DNA of 39,473 nucleotides from Nostoc sp. LEGE 12450 (GCF_015206895.1 NZ_JADEXU010000070.1:1-39473), one strand, 5' to 3'; shown: positions 9,132 to 17,635, counted from the first letter of the stretch. A program made the numbers and translations. Notes: generated by a model from the sequence alone, not told the origin.

Positions 9132-9571
9132 TATTTTACACCTTGTTTTTGCAAAAAAAGTTTGTGTAATTTCTCTACTGCTTCAATAAACTTTTTGCTG
9201 TCTGTTTCAGCGCCTAAATCTTGTGAGTAGCGCAATTCAGCATTGCGCCATAAGCATGAAACGGTATTCCATGCATTTTGATAAACCTGAGTACGATCTA
9301 AACTTATTGCACGTTGTACCAAAGTTGAATGATTCAATAACTTAGTAAGATTATGTAGTTCAGATCCTCGTAATCCTTTTTTAAAAATTTTTGTATCTTT
9401 GAAATTTTCTTCACCTTCCTCATAACAAATGAGAGCTTTTAATGAGCATTCGATGGCATATCCACCCAGGTAAATAGAACCAAGCCAACGCTTTTGGGTA
9501 TGTAGAACTTGAGCATCTTCAAGCTGACGACGAGAAGCAGCTAGTTGGCAACGTTTATCATAAGTGTCCAT
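9131..9571 (-). CDS. HEPN-domain protein
   Basis: 146 residues. GSIYLGGYAIECSLKALI (about 31-48) is the typical HEPN core helix, followed by a second helix beginning ELHNLTKLL. A candidate R-x4-H motif, R68-G-S-E-L-H73, fits the active-site pattern of HEPN RNases, though this family also includes non-catalytic members. It is immediately upstream of, and coupled to, the KGGVGR ATPase gene. I infer a toxin or effector RNase in a two-gene system, with the ATPase as regulator. An alternative is a nucleotidyltransferase-antitoxin style HEPN, but no MNT partner is nearby. Confidence 0.8.
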   Translation of the reverse strand: MDTYDKRCQLAASRRQLEDAQVLHTQKRWLGSIYLGGYAIECSLKALICYEEGEENFKDTKIFKKGLRGSELHNLTKLLNHSTLVQRAISLDRTQVYQNAWNTVSCLWRNAELRYSQDLGAETDSKKFIEAVEKLHKLFLQKQGVK

Positions 9572-9630
9572 TCAGGAGCGTCCTTAGTATAGACAATATT
9601 AAAAAGTAGGCAATCTAAACAGATTTACGA

Positions 9631-9828
9631 CTAAATCTGAAAATATTTAGACTCTTTATTCTCTGTTATATACCGATACAACTCAATCTTAGCCTTATCC
9701 CCCATGTCGCCAATAGGGTTTGCCAAAATCAGAATTGCGTTTAATAAAAGTTCCTGACAATTGGTAATGGCATTAATTACTAAGGTGCTAGTAGTAATTG
9801 AGTTTAACTTTACTACTATAAGACTCAT
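9631..9828 (-). CDS. Small hypothetical protein
   Basis: 65 codons from ATG 9828. The middle is hydrophobic (LLLNAILILANPIG) and the end charged (KAKIELYRYITENKESK). It lies 59 bp upstream of the HEPN gene on the same strand, so it could be a leader gene of that operon. No clear ribosome-binding site precedes it and I recognise no family; it may not be real. Confidence 0.35.
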   Translation of the reverse strand: MSLIVVKLNSITTSTLVINAITNCQELLLNAILILANPIGDMGDKAKIELYRYITENKESKYFQI

Positions 9829-9969
9829 ATTTGATTTCTGAACAAGATTTCAGATAAAACCCTCAGAAAACGCCCTTTTCAGCCCCAGTATGTTTTCAAA
9901 AATCAAATCTTAGCCTATATCAGAACACTGATAATTAATAAATTGCAACCAGACGGTGAACTCAGCAGT

Positions 9970-10794
9970 TCATCTTCGACTCTTAGCTGCAACTTTTGCC
10001 TCATTAATACTATTCTTTACAGTTTGTAGGAAAGTGGGAATAGCTTTAGATAAGGACTGCTCTGCACGCGTAGGTTGATCCAACTCTAGTAGCACTACTA
10101 ACTCTTGCGTAGCAGCCTCAATTCTCTTAAGTAGCTTGAGCTTCTGAAAAATAGGATCTGAGTTCCTATTTTCTTCGCCAGCTTCTTCTTGTCGCTGCTG
10201 GCTCAGTATCTTGCGTACATAACGAGTAGAGACACCAATTGCTACTGCTAAAGCTGGGCCCAATGCTTTCTCTCCTTCTCGCGGACGACCCCGAATCTCC
10301 CTGTAATTCAAAGTTCGTAAGCGTTCAGCAAGTCGTTCAATCTGGTCACGGGTATAGTTAACCCGCTTCTCGTTTTCTGCTAGTTCCACCTGTAGCGCCC
10401 GTTCAGGTTCCTCCTCAGCATCAAATGCCATCATGTGAACCATTACCAGATCATCAGAAAACTGTTGAGCATAGGCTTCTAAGTTAGCTTCCTTAAGTAA
10501 CTGAATTGCTGCTAGTCGGTGCGCTCCAGCCAGCAATACTCCCTTACAATCAACCACAAGGGGTTCAATCAGCCCCAATGCTGCAATAGAATCTGCCAAA
10601 TCAGCAACATGCTCAGGTCGAATTGGCCTGGTATCTGCCTCTCTAGGATGAATTTGAGCCAGAGGAATTTTGGTCCTTTGGGTACGCTCTTGTTCGACTT
10701 TAGCTGCCGCTGCCTGATCAAGCTCATGAATCGCGTCAGCTGTCGCGGTGGCTTCTGCAAATAAAGCTTCGCTATTTGTTCGTCGTTTAGCCAT
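9970..10794 (-). CDS. parB: ParB-like partition protein
   Basis: 274 residues. The ParB/sulfiredoxin-like N-terminal domain is clear: IPLAQIHP (start), ADLADSIAALGLIEPLVV, and the GVLLAGAHRLAAIQLL box (106-121), with LAENEKRVNYTRDQIERL. A helix-turn-helix follows (GPALAVAIGVSTRYVRKIL), then a helical C-terminus. It acts with ParA in plasmid segregation by binding a centromere-like site, which I could not locate. Its ATG overlaps the last 8 bp of parA (ATGGCTAA), so the two are one coupled parAB operon. Confidence 0.92.
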   Translation of the reverse strand: MAKRRTNSEALFAEATATADAIHELDQAAAAKVEQERTQRTKIPLAQIHPREADTRPIRPEHVADLADSIAALGLIEPLVVDCKGVLLAGAHRLAAIQLLKEANLEAYAQQFSDDLVMVHMMAFDAEEEPERALQVELAENEKRVNYTRDQIERLAERLRTLNYREIRGRPREGEKALGPALAVAIGVSTRYVRKILSQQRQEEAGEENRNSDPIFQKLKLLKRIEAATQELVVLLELDQPTRAEQSLSKAIPTFLQTVKNSINEAKVAAKSRR

Positions 10795-11509
10795 TTAACA
10801 CCCACTCCGCGATCGCTTGTAAATCTTTTGCACCTTTGCAGTTTGCATCGTACTGCATAAGGGGAACTCGTTCAGCAGCAGCCCACGCTAAAGATGAGTC
10901 TTGATGCACAATTAAACGCTTAATAGATGGGTAAGCATTAGAGAGTTGTTGGTCAAGTGCCTGATCCATTGACCGACGCAGGTCAATCCGGCTCAGTGCC
11001 ACCGCCCAGCGTTTTGCCCCTCTGCGTCCTTTTTGCTGTCGCAGCTTCAACTCGTTGAGGACTCGACCGGCTCCCATTACTGCCAGAGGGTGAGCATCAG
11101 TGCAGACTAATGCAACATCAGCAGCAACTAACGCTAGTCGCTCTAGAGATTCAACACCTGGTGGGCAGTCGAAGATAAAAACATCGTAAGCCATTGATGC
11201 TACGATATCTGCCAAATCTTCAGGATCTAGCAACTGAATATTATGTCCTGCCAAATCCGGCCCACCTGGTAAGACGTGAAGTCTAGGAGCAGCCTCTAGA
11301 GGGTCAGGTGAACCACCAACAAGAAGTTCAGCAGTTCCGGCTGCTGTGGGATTTGTACCTAACACGTAGGCTGCATTTGACTGTGGGTCAAGGTCGATAA
11401 CTAAAACTTTTCGTCCCTGACTGGCTAGAACAGAAGCAAGACCACAGGCAATTGTGGTTTTGCCTACGCCTCCTTTACGAGCTGCAACTGCAATGCATGT
11501 GTGAGTCAT
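10787..11509 (-). CDS. parA: ParA partition ATPase
   Basis: About 240 residues from ATG 11509; the frame also allows a TTG at 11533 eight codons upstream, but the first strand (TCIAVAARKGGVGKTT) begins right after the ATG. The deviant Walker A KGGVGKTT, VLVIDLDPQSN and DVFIFDCPPGV are diagnostic of ParA/Soj ATPases. It lacks the N-terminal HTH of type Ia ParA, so it is type Ib-like. It should form nucleotide-dependent filaments or gradients on DNA that move ParB-bound plasmid copies. It is the first gene of the parAB operon. Confidence 0.93.
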   Translation of the reverse strand: MTHTCIAVAARKGGVGKTTIACGLASVLASQGRKVLVIDLDPQSNAAYVLGTNPTAAGTAELLVGGSPDPLEAAPRLHVLPGGPDLAGHNIQLLDPEDLADIVASMAYDVFIFDCPPGVESLERLALVAADVALVCTDAHPLAVMGAGRVLNELKLRQQKGRRGAKRWAVALSRIDLRRSMDQALDQQLSNAYPSIKRLIVHQDSSLAWAAAERVPLMQYDANCKGAKDLQAIAEWVLNG

Positions 11510-11730
11510 AGCCAAAATCGTATCACGCTCCAATTAAGGCGAATCAGAATTGCGTTGAAGCCTGGTTGCGATGCCTACGGCGGCAAGCTACGCAATCCTT
11601 CTTGCTCTGGATCAGGAATCAGCAAAATCTACAGTACCACCAAGCAGGCAGGGAAAGAAAGCAATCACAGGATTTTTAGACAAGCTTGCTGGTTTGGCTT
11701 TAATCTTTTCTAAAATTGCAAATAGTCTGC

Positions 11731-12174
11731 TCACTGCACCGACAACTCACCCACCACCAAAACCCTCAACTCCGTCACCCGCTTCAAAGCTGTATCATTG
11801 GTCAAAAACGCCTCACAACCAGCAATTATTGCCGCCGCCACCTGCAACGCATCGGGTAACTGAAGGTTATAACGCACCCGAATTCTCGCAGCTTCTCGCG
11901 CAATAGCAACATTAATCTCCACAAAAACTACTTCATCTTGTTGCAACACATCGACAAAAGCCTGCTCTAAATCCACCAATCCCAGACGTATAGCACCCAC
12001 CAAACACTCTGATAGCGTTATTCCAGATACCACTGCTGTAATGTCAGCTTCTAACCGATCAAAAATTGGATCGACTAAATCCACAAACTGCGGATTGCGT
12101 TCTACAAAATAAATTACGGGTGCTGTATCGAGAAATAAGCTAGAAACTCCAGCTAACGCATCACTAATCCTCAT
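11731..12174 (-). CDS. PIN-domain toxin (VapC-like)
   Basis: 147 residues. PIN-fold acidic positions are visible: FLDTAPVIYF (D16), TLSECLVG (Glu), LPDALQVAAAI (Asp) and FLTNDTAL (Asp). Such proteins are Mg-dependent RNases that cut tRNA or rRNA when freed from their antitoxin. It is coupled by ATGA overlap (12171-12174) to the upstream antitoxin gene, giving a type II addiction module next to parAB. Confidence 0.88.
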   Translation of the reverse strand: MRISDALAGVSSLFLDTAPVIYFVERNPQFVDLVDPIFDRLEADITAVVSGITLSECLVGAIRLGLVDLEQAFVDVLQQDEVVFVEINVAIAREAARIRVRYNLQLPDALQVAAAIIAGCEAFLTNDTALKRVTELRVLVVGELSVQ

Positions 12175-12422
12175 TCCTCTCCTTGCAACAACCGTTCTCG
12201 ATGCTCATCTCCTTCCCGTCGAGTCCGCGAAACCCATTCCTGAGCATCTTCACCCAATAGCGGATAGGGTGCTATACCCTTTAAATCGCTCCACTTGCGT
12301 TTTGGTTGCGCTTGAGTGATATGTTTCTTTACACGCTCCACCAAATGCCCCATCACCGTCAATTGCTCCTCTGGAGTTAATTGCTCAATCTCGCTTAAAA
12401 TTTTTTCAAGTGACGGACTCAT
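12171..12422 (-). CDS. Antitoxin of PIN toxin
   Basis: 83 residues from ATG 12422, chosen because AAGGG lies 8 nt upstream; a TTG at 12440 is less likely. SPSLEKILSEIEQLTPEEQLTVMGHLVERV is a predicted helical N-terminus like those of cyanobacterial antitoxins, and the acidic/basic C-terminus (AQEWVSRTRREGDEHRERLL) would wrap the toxin. It directly precedes and overlaps the PIN gene. The exact DNA-binding class cannot be assigned. Confidence 0.8.
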   Translation of the reverse strand: MSPSLEKILSEIEQLTPEEQLTVMGHLVERVKKHITQAQPKRKWSDLKGIAPYPLLGEDAQEWVSRTRREGDEHRERLLQGEE

Positions 12423-12713
12423 CAAGCTAACCCTTATCAACTGCTGTAAATTTTAGCGTCTTTACTCTTGGATATATCCCATCAAGGGTTGCAAGCACAT
12501 AACTCTTTTCAGGCTGACTCAAAATAGGTCAGCAAGTTTATACTTTGTCTAACAGTTTTGCTTATCGTTGCCCTACCAATAGCTTTTGGTAAAGCCTCTT
12601 GCTTCGATGTCAACTATTGCTTTGGCTCAATCTAACCTCTGCCTTCAAATGCTGTCCTCAGCAAATTGCCGGAACCCCGAAAATAGGAGAAGGAGTACCT
12701 GATTCAGCTTACA

Positions 12714-12901
12714 CTCGCTGTAAGACAATCCGCCGTAATGTCACGATTGATTGGACTGTAAAAGAAAGTGTCAAAGCGAATCTGCGGAGATTAGTCAAGC
12801 GCCTGCTGCGGAAATATGGTTATCCACCGGAAAAACAGGAGAAGGCGATGGTAACGGTGTTGCAACAAGCAGAATTGTTGTGTAGGGATTGGGCAGCGTG
12901 A
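12714..12901 (+). pseudogene. Remnant of type I restriction subunit HsdR (C-terminus)
   Basis: The translated segment CKTIRRNVTIDWTVKESVKANL followed by RRLVKRLLRKYGYPPEKQEK and a short tail ending at TGA 12899-12901 matches the conserved C-terminal helical segment of HsdR subunits. The frame extends upstream to about 12599 but that part is not HsdR-like. No hsdM or hsdS is nearby, so this is a leftover of a lost type I restriction system. Confidence 0.65.
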
Positions 12902-12971
12902 GGTTTGATAGCGATCGGATCGCACATGCTTTGAGAATATACAAGATGGATCGCATCGCATCACCCTTTGA

Positions 12972-13316
12972 CTAAGACCCTGGCTCTAATACAGGATCTA
13001 TTCGTTGACTTTGCTCTTGATTAGTCGTCACTGTGGTATTAGGGTGAATTTGCAAGTTGATCAGTGGTTGATTAGCCGGAGATGTTGCAGGTTTTAAAAC
13101 TAGTAAGGCAAACGCTAAAAACATTGCACTTATTGCTACAATAGCAACGTTATTGCTGCTGTCTTTACCCACAGCACTCATCAGATGTTTCAGCAGTGCA
13201 TGAAACTGCTGTTCGTTAGAGGTAGCAGGTAAATTCTTTGCTACTCCCCTTAAAAATGCTTGAGCGGCATTTGTCTGTTGATTGGAAGTGCGAGGTCTAC
13301 GACGATTAGATTCCAT
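12972..13316 (-). CDS. Small single-pass membrane protein, hypothetical
   Basis: 114 residues. A basic N-terminus (MESNRRRPRTSNQ) is followed by a soluble helical part, one transmembrane helix (NVAIVAISAMFLAFALLVL, about 60-78) and a polar tail. It diverges from the NACHT gene with 182 bp between the starts, so the two may share a regulatory region. No family recognised. Confidence 0.6.
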   Translation of the reverse strand: MESNRRRPRTSNQQTNAAQAFLRGVAKNLPATSNEQQFHALLKHLMSAVGKDSSNNVAIVAISAMFLAFALLVLKPATSPANQPLINLQIHPNTTVTTNQEQSQRIDPVLEPGS

Positions 13317-13498
13317 ATTTATATCCTTGTTTCTTTGGTGCCATAACTGGAGAAAATCCAGGTTGCTTCTTTTAGCATCAAGTGAAATTCCCCAACTTTT
13401 GACTGGCTAATCGTTTACCTAAAATTATTTTGTGATTGCCCTATGCTTGGCTTGTAATTGTGCAAATAATGTAAGCTATAAACCCTCATCTGCCAGGC

Positions 13499-15895
13499 AT
13501 GATCAAGAAAAAGCAAACTATCAGCGCCACTCCTCAAGGTTTAGAACGAGCCAATAGAGCTTTGAAGAGATTGTATGGAACACAAATAGTCTTTGCAGAC
13601 ACTCTACAAGGAGAAGTCGGTCGCAGCACTATCCAGAAATTTTTTAAAGGAGAGAAAATTCTGGTTGATAAATTTAAGGAAATTTGCAAAGGGCTAGAAC
13701 TTGAGTCGCAATGGCAAGAGATTGCAGGTTTAGTGGATTTACCTGACTCAGTTGATTTACCAGTTCCTCAGACAGCAAAGCCAGCTTTGGAGAAACAGGA
13801 AGATGGTGTTGATATTGATAGACTGGTGCAAGAGGTACGTGAATCTATCAGACATAACTACGAAAAACGGTACGGCATTCTTAAAGTTTTGGGAATGCGT
13901 GACCCTGTAAAGCTGGAATCGGTTTATACAGCAGTTCAATTTTTAGATAATGATGATATCCATAGGTTTGAATCTATCGAAAATTTAGAGAAATTATATC
14001 GCCAAGCTAGTAGCCGCAGGTTTCCATCTCAAGATAAAGGTAAACAAGAAGGAATTAAAGTTGCTAACGAAAAACGATATCTTATGGTGCTTGGTGGCCC
14101 TGGTGTTGGTAAGTCTACATTTCTGCGTAAGATGGGATTAGAAGCACTCAAAGGTAAAGAAGGAAAATTTTACCATACCTGTATACCAGTTTTTATTGAA
14201 TTAAAAACTTTTGAATCTAGTGATATTGATATTGAAAAAATTATTGCTGAAGAGCTTTGTATTGGCAGCTTTCCATTAGATGAGGAATTTACAGGTAATG
14301 CCTTAAAAAAAGGTAAATTACTTATTCTGCTAGATGGATTAGATGAAGTACCGACCCAATACTTGTATAAGGTGATAAGTATAATTCAAAAGTTTGTTGA
14401 TAAATACCCGAAAAATCGCTTTATTGCCTCGTGTCGCACTGCGGCTTACCGCAATAGTTTTCGCAGCTTTAGCGACGTGGGAATGGCAGATTTTGATGAT
14501 ACCCAAATTCAGCAATTTATTTATAATTGGTTTCATTCAAAAGCAGATAAACAAGCTCAGACAGGCGAGAAATGTTGGCAGTTACTACAAAAGCCAGAAA
14601 ATGCCGCCGCTAAAGAGTTAGCCCATACACCTTTATTGCTGACATTTCTGTGTTTAGTATATGACCGTTCCCAGAATTTTCCAGATAATCGTAGTGTTCT
14701 TTACCGCAAGGCACTGCGGATATTGCTAGAAGAATGGGCATCAGAAAAGAGAATTCTTCGAGATGAAATTTATCAAGGTCTGCACACAGAACTAGAAGAA
14801 ATATTACTATCAGAGATTGCTTATACCGGTTTTAAGGCTGACAGACTGTTCTTTTCCCAGAGTAATGTTGTTCAACAGATTAAAACATTTTTAGGTAGTA
14901 ATCTGAATGCACCTCAAAATTTGGATGGAGAAGCAGTGCTGAATGCTATTGCTGTGCAACAAGGAATTTTGGTAGAACGAGCAGAGGATGTATTTTCTTT
15001 TTCTCATCTGACACTACAGGAATATTTAACAGCACAATATATTTATGAGCATCGCCAAGTTCAGGAATTAGTTTCTAAACAACTAACAAATAAACGCTGG
15101 AAGGAAGTGTTTTTATTGGTAGCAGGTTTAATGTGGGTTGGTGCAGATGATTTGTTGTTGCAGATGGAAAAAGAAGCGCAAAAGTACATTAACACACCGA
15201 AGTTGCAAGCTTTATTAAACTGGGCAGAACAGTCAACAACTGGATCTACTGGGGATGTTAAACCTGTGGGTAAACTTGCAGTTACGATCGCCATCGCCAT
15301 CGCCATCGCCATCGCCAACACCTACGTCAGCGACAACGCCAACGCCAACGGCTACGCCATCGCCAACGGCAACACCTACGCCTACGCCAACGTCAACGCC
15401 AACACCTACGCCTACGCCAACGCCGATGCCAACGCTAACGCCATTGCCAACGCTAACGCCATTGCCAACGCTAACGCCTACGCCTACGCTAACGCCTATG
15501 CCTACGCTAACGCCTACACCTACGCCTACGCCATCGCCATCGCCTACGCCGAAGCTATTGAATACACTCGTCAACTTGAAAAATTAAAAATCTTCAATAA
15601 GGTTAATTTTACTATGCTAATTGACCAACTCAACAAACTAAAAATTAAAATTCCTGATGATAAACAACCTCTGGAAGTGCGCCGAGAATTTCTTCAGCAT
15701 CTCCAACAAACTTTACTTAATGCTTTCCATCTCAGCCCAGACATAATTAATTTATCTGAGTCAGAGGCCAAAGCACTGGAAAATTATCTCTACGCTAATA
15801 ACCTGCTCATCCAGTGTAAACAAGCATCTGTGCGGGTGTCGCCCACAACCTGGGAAGCAATTGAGGCGCGAATGTTGTTGGTTCCGAGTAATTGA
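13499..15895 (+). CDS. NACHT-domain STAND NTPase with Ala-x repeat block
   Basis: 798 residues. Region 1-80 is a small helical domain typical of cyanobacterial NACHT proteins (GEVGRSTIQKFFKGEK). The NACHT module has Walker A GGPGVGKST (199-207), Walker B LLILLDGLDEVP (274-285), the sensor FIASCRTAAYR and a winged-helix stretch ending FSHLTLQEYLTAQYI. About residues 594-685 are almost pure alternation of Ala with Asn, Tyr or Ile. The C-terminal 100 residues (VNFTMLIDQLNKL...LENYLYANNLLIQCKQA...TTWEAIEARML) resemble the helical domain that closes many bacterial NACHT proteins. Bacterial NACHT proteins are known antiphage NLR-like sensors; that role here is inference. No separate effector gene is adjacent. 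Confidence 0.88.
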   Translation: MIKKKQTISATPQGLERANRALKRLYGTQIVFADTLQGEVGRSTIQKFFKGEKILVDKFKEICKGLELESQWQEIAGLVDLPDSVDLPVPQTAKPALEKQEDGVDIDRLVQEVRESIRHNYEKRYGILKVLGMRDPVKLESVYTAVQFLDNDDIHRFESIENLEKLYRQASSRRFPSQDKGKQEGIKVANEKRYLMVLGGPGVGKSTFLRKMGLEALKGKEGKFYHTCIPVFIELKTFESSDIDIEKIIAEELCIGSFPLDEEFTGNALKKGKLLILLDGLDEVPTQYLYKVISIIQKFVDKYPKNRFIASCRTAAYRNSFRSFSDVGMADFDDTQIQQFIYNWFHSKADKQAQTGEKCWQLLQKPENAAAKELAHTPLLLTFLCLVYDRSQNFPDNRSVLYRKALRILLEEWASEKRILRDEIYQGLHTELEEILLSEIAYTGFKADRLFFSQSNVVQQIKTFLGSNLNAPQNLDGEAVLNAIAVQQGILVERAEDVFSFSHLTLQEYLTAQYIYEHRQVQELVSKQLTNKRWKEVFLLVAGLMWVGADDLLLQMEKEAQKYINTPKLQALLNWAEQSTTGSTGDVKPVGKLAVTIAIAIAIAIANTYVSDNANANGYAIANGNTYAYANVNANTYAYANADANANAIANANAIANANAYAYANAYAYANAYTYAYAIAIAYAEAIEYTRQLEKLKIFNKVNFTMLIDQLNKLKIKIPDDKQPLEVRREFLQHLQQTLLNAFHLSPDIINLSESEAKALENYLYANNLLIQCKQASVRVSPTTWEAIEARMLLVPSN
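15281..15555 (+). repeat. In-frame hexanucleotide repeat GCC-(AAC/TAC/ATC)
   Basis: Roughly 45 consecutive 6-bp units, each GCC, GCT or GCA-type Ala codon plus an AAC, TAC, ATC or ACC codon, sit inside the NACHT gene. The array starts as five GCCATC units and then mixes AAC and TAC. The length is a multiple of three, so slippage would change repeat number without breaking the frame if it occurs in whole units. Confidence 0.85.
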
Positions 15896-15912
15896 ATACT
15901 TTACTCTCAACC

Positions 15913-15940
15913 CTAATATCTGTCCAGCAATTGATATTAG
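15913..15940. terminator. Possible shared hairpin between convergent genes
   Basis: CTAATATC (15913-15920) pairs perfectly with GATATTAG (15933-15940) around 12 nt, in the 60-bp gap between the convergent NACHT and recombinase genes. The stem is AT-rich and weak. Confidence 0.35.
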
Positions 15941-15955
15941 TGAATTAAAATCCAC

Positions 15956-16606
15956 TCAAAAAGGCTGCTCCCACTGCCAATCAAAATGCTCAAATCGCCT
16001 GGGATTCTCCGCCGTGTAACGCACAGTATTTTGAATCTGCTTATGCCCCAAATAACTCTGAATATCCCTAGTTGAGCGATTCTGCTCTGCCAAAAAATAC
16101 CCGCAACTATGCCGGAACATGTGCGGATGCACCTTAATCTGCAATCCAGCTTTTTCGGCAGCACGTTTCACAATTTTCTCAATCCCATCCACCGACAGTG
16201 ACTTCCCCCTCTCATTAGGAAAAACGAAATAACTGTTGGCATAAATCCGCTTTAGCTGCCCCAACAAATCCACTTCATCCTGTTGCATCGGATGATTCCC
16301 ACTTTGACTCCCCTTAAGCCGCTTGATATAGATCACCTTTCGCTCTAACATGACTGCATCCCATTTCATCGTCGCTGCCTCCCCCGGTCGCAGCCCATGC
16401 CGAAATGACAGCAGTAGCAACGCCGGATCTCTAACCCTATGCCGACCCCGCTCCCCCGCCGCCTTAATCAATATTTTCATCTCCTCCCAAGTCAAATACT
16501 CCCGGCTCCGATATTCATCATTATTCAAGCGCCGAAACAAAGGGTTCATTCTACTACTGTCCGATAAATAGATTGGAAATCCGACAGTATTCATTCTCCC
16601 AAACAC
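15956..16606 (-). CDS. Tyrosine recombinase/integrase, catalytic domain only
   Basis: Up to 216 residues from GTG 16606; ATG 16594 or 16549 are possible starts. The catalytic set is complete: Arg in SFRHGLRPGEA, Lys in YIKRLKGSQSG, HMFRH, the LGHK box and the nucleophile in TVRYTAEN. There is almost no N-terminal arm-binding domain, so it resembles FimB/FimE-size recombinases rather than phage integrases. It could resolve plasmid multimers or invert a nearby segment. No paired recombination site was recognised. Confidence 0.88.
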   Translation of the reverse strand: MFGRMNTVGFPIYLSDSSRMNPLFRRLNNDEYRSREYLTWEEMKILIKAAGERGRHRVRDPALLLLSFRHGLRPGEAATMKWDAVMLERKVIYIKRLKGSQSGNHPMQQDEVDLLGQLKRIYANSYFVFPNERGKSLSVDGIEKIVKRAAEKAGLQIKVHPHMFRHSCGYFLAEQNRSTRDIQSYLGHKQIQNTVRYTAENPRRFEHFDWQWEQPF

Positions 16607-16723
16607 CTGCTACTTCGTGAACCACTCACCTCAATTAAGCAGGGCTTATCTTTCAAGCGCCGAAAATTCTCTACAGAGAGTGATTGATAATTCTGGCTTA
16701 TATGAAGGGGTCAGACAGCCTGC

Positions 16724-16741
16724 GATATCAATACTGATATC
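16724..16741. repeat. Short inverted repeat GATATCA-n4-TGATATC
   Basis: A perfect 7-bp dyad with a 4-bp centre lies 118 bp upstream of the recombinase start. It could be a regulator or recombinase binding site; there is no direct evidence. Confidence 0.4.
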
Positions 16742-16801
16742 AGTTGCGTCCTGGGGTGAAAGCTTGGTTCCGTAGAAGTTGGAATGAGAAACCATAAATA
16801 A

Positions 16802-16932
16802 CCTAGCGTGGCAAAACTAGCTAGAGCAAAAATTTAAATGTAGTAAATTCGTTATTATTGAAAATTTTGGTTTACCTATTTACGCCTATTTCAATCATTA
16901 AAAATCTACTCTAGCAAGTTTTACCACTCTAG
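16802..16932. mobile_element. MITE, 131 bp, with 7-bp target-site duplication
   Basis: The element starts CCTAGCGTGGCAAAACTAG and ends in the near-complement CAAGTTTTACCACTCTAG; the roughly 25-bp termini match at most positions (17 of 19 in the inner block 16808-16826 versus 16909-16927). It is flanked by perfect TAAATAA direct repeats (16795-16801 and 16933-16939). The interior is AT-rich and non-coding. Size and structure fit cyanobacterial MITEs such as the Nezha family; family identity is not verified. Confidence 0.75.
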
Positions 16933-16982
16933 TAAATAACTTCCTTAACCAAAGCGTATTATCGGGTGTAGGGTAACTATTA

Positions 16983-17400
16983 CTACTTAGAAGCCAAAAA
17001 TTCTTGAACAGTCAGAATTTCAATGCCCCTCCAGGGGTTTAGCACGCTTCTAATCATCATCTCCGGTAACAATACACTCTGCTTGACCACTGAGTGCTAA
17101 TTCCAAATATTTGTTATCTTTTGGATCTCGGCATTCATTAATCTGCTCAGTCACGTCAATAAACTGAGCATTTTCTGTTAAATTTTCTAGAAATTCTTGC
17201 CGCCTTTCTTTGGTGAGATACCTATCAAATTTGGGACGATATAAAACCTCTTCTAACTCCGATAAGACAGAATTTGATAATACGATAACGCCAATAACAG
17301 TAGCTTGTTCTAATGCCTGACGTGGCTTGCTTTGACTAAACAAAAATGCACTAATCAGCACATTAGTATCAAATACGAACCGTCGATCATTCGTCATCAT
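16983..17400 (-). pseudogene. PIN-family toxin with frameshifted 3' end
   Basis: The open frame 17400 to 17050 encodes 116 residues with PIN motifs (FVFDTNVLISAF, ECRDPKDNKYLELAL, CIVTGDDD) but stops at a TAG directly after TGDDD. In another frame just downstream the expected ending is intact: LNPWRGIEILTVQEFLASK, ending at TAG 16983-16985. A one-base gain in the 7 bases after the GAT codons explains this. The acidic catalytic residues are retained, but the last strand and helix (about 20 residues) are lost, so activity is doubtful. Start is ATG 17400 or the adjacent ATG 17397. It overlaps the antitoxin gene by 11-14 bp. Confidence 0.75.
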
Positions 17401-17635
17401 TCAAAATCGATTCTAAGATTTCAGGCGTTAATCCTCGCTCTTGTGCTTCAAGGCTAGCTTTATCCATCGTGTTTCTTAAACGTGCAATCGCCTCAAGTCT
17501 TGGAGTTGTAAATTGAGACTGCATAATTGCCGCAATCTTAAGTTGCAATTGTTCCCGTTCTTCTTCGGTGGCATTGCGGTATGCCTCTGCTACCAAGGAG
17601 GGGACTTTGATGGTAATTTCTTCTTTAGTAATCAT
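17387..17635 (-). CDS. Antitoxin partner of the second PIN toxin
   Basis: 82 residues from ATG 17635 (MITKEEITIKVPS); an upstream alternative at 17662 adds nine residues. The N-terminal strand and helix resemble small ribbon-type antitoxins, and the C-terminal half is helical and acidic (ERGLTPEILESILNDDE). It overlaps the start of the damaged PIN gene. If the toxin is dead this gene may persist as a free antitoxin. Confidence 0.75.
   Translation of the reverse strand: MITKEEITIKVPSLVAEAYRNATEEEREQLQLKIAAIMQSQFTTPRLEAIARLRNTMDKASLEAQERGLTPEILESILNDDE

Noticed and set aside
11534..11730. Centromere (parS) search upstream of parA
   Set aside because: No clear array of inverted or direct repeats was found; only a short Nostoc-type repetitive segment (GCGATGCCTACGGCGGC) is visible.
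12599..12713. Upstream part of the frame containing the HsdR remnant as a real N-terminus
   Set aside because: Its translation does not resemble HsdR or any domain I know, and the start lacks a ribosome-binding site.
15233..15587. GVGVGV and TPTPTP frames overlapping the NACHT gene
   Set aside because: Alternative frames of the hexanucleotide tract; the Ala-x frame is continuous with NACHT motifs on both sides.
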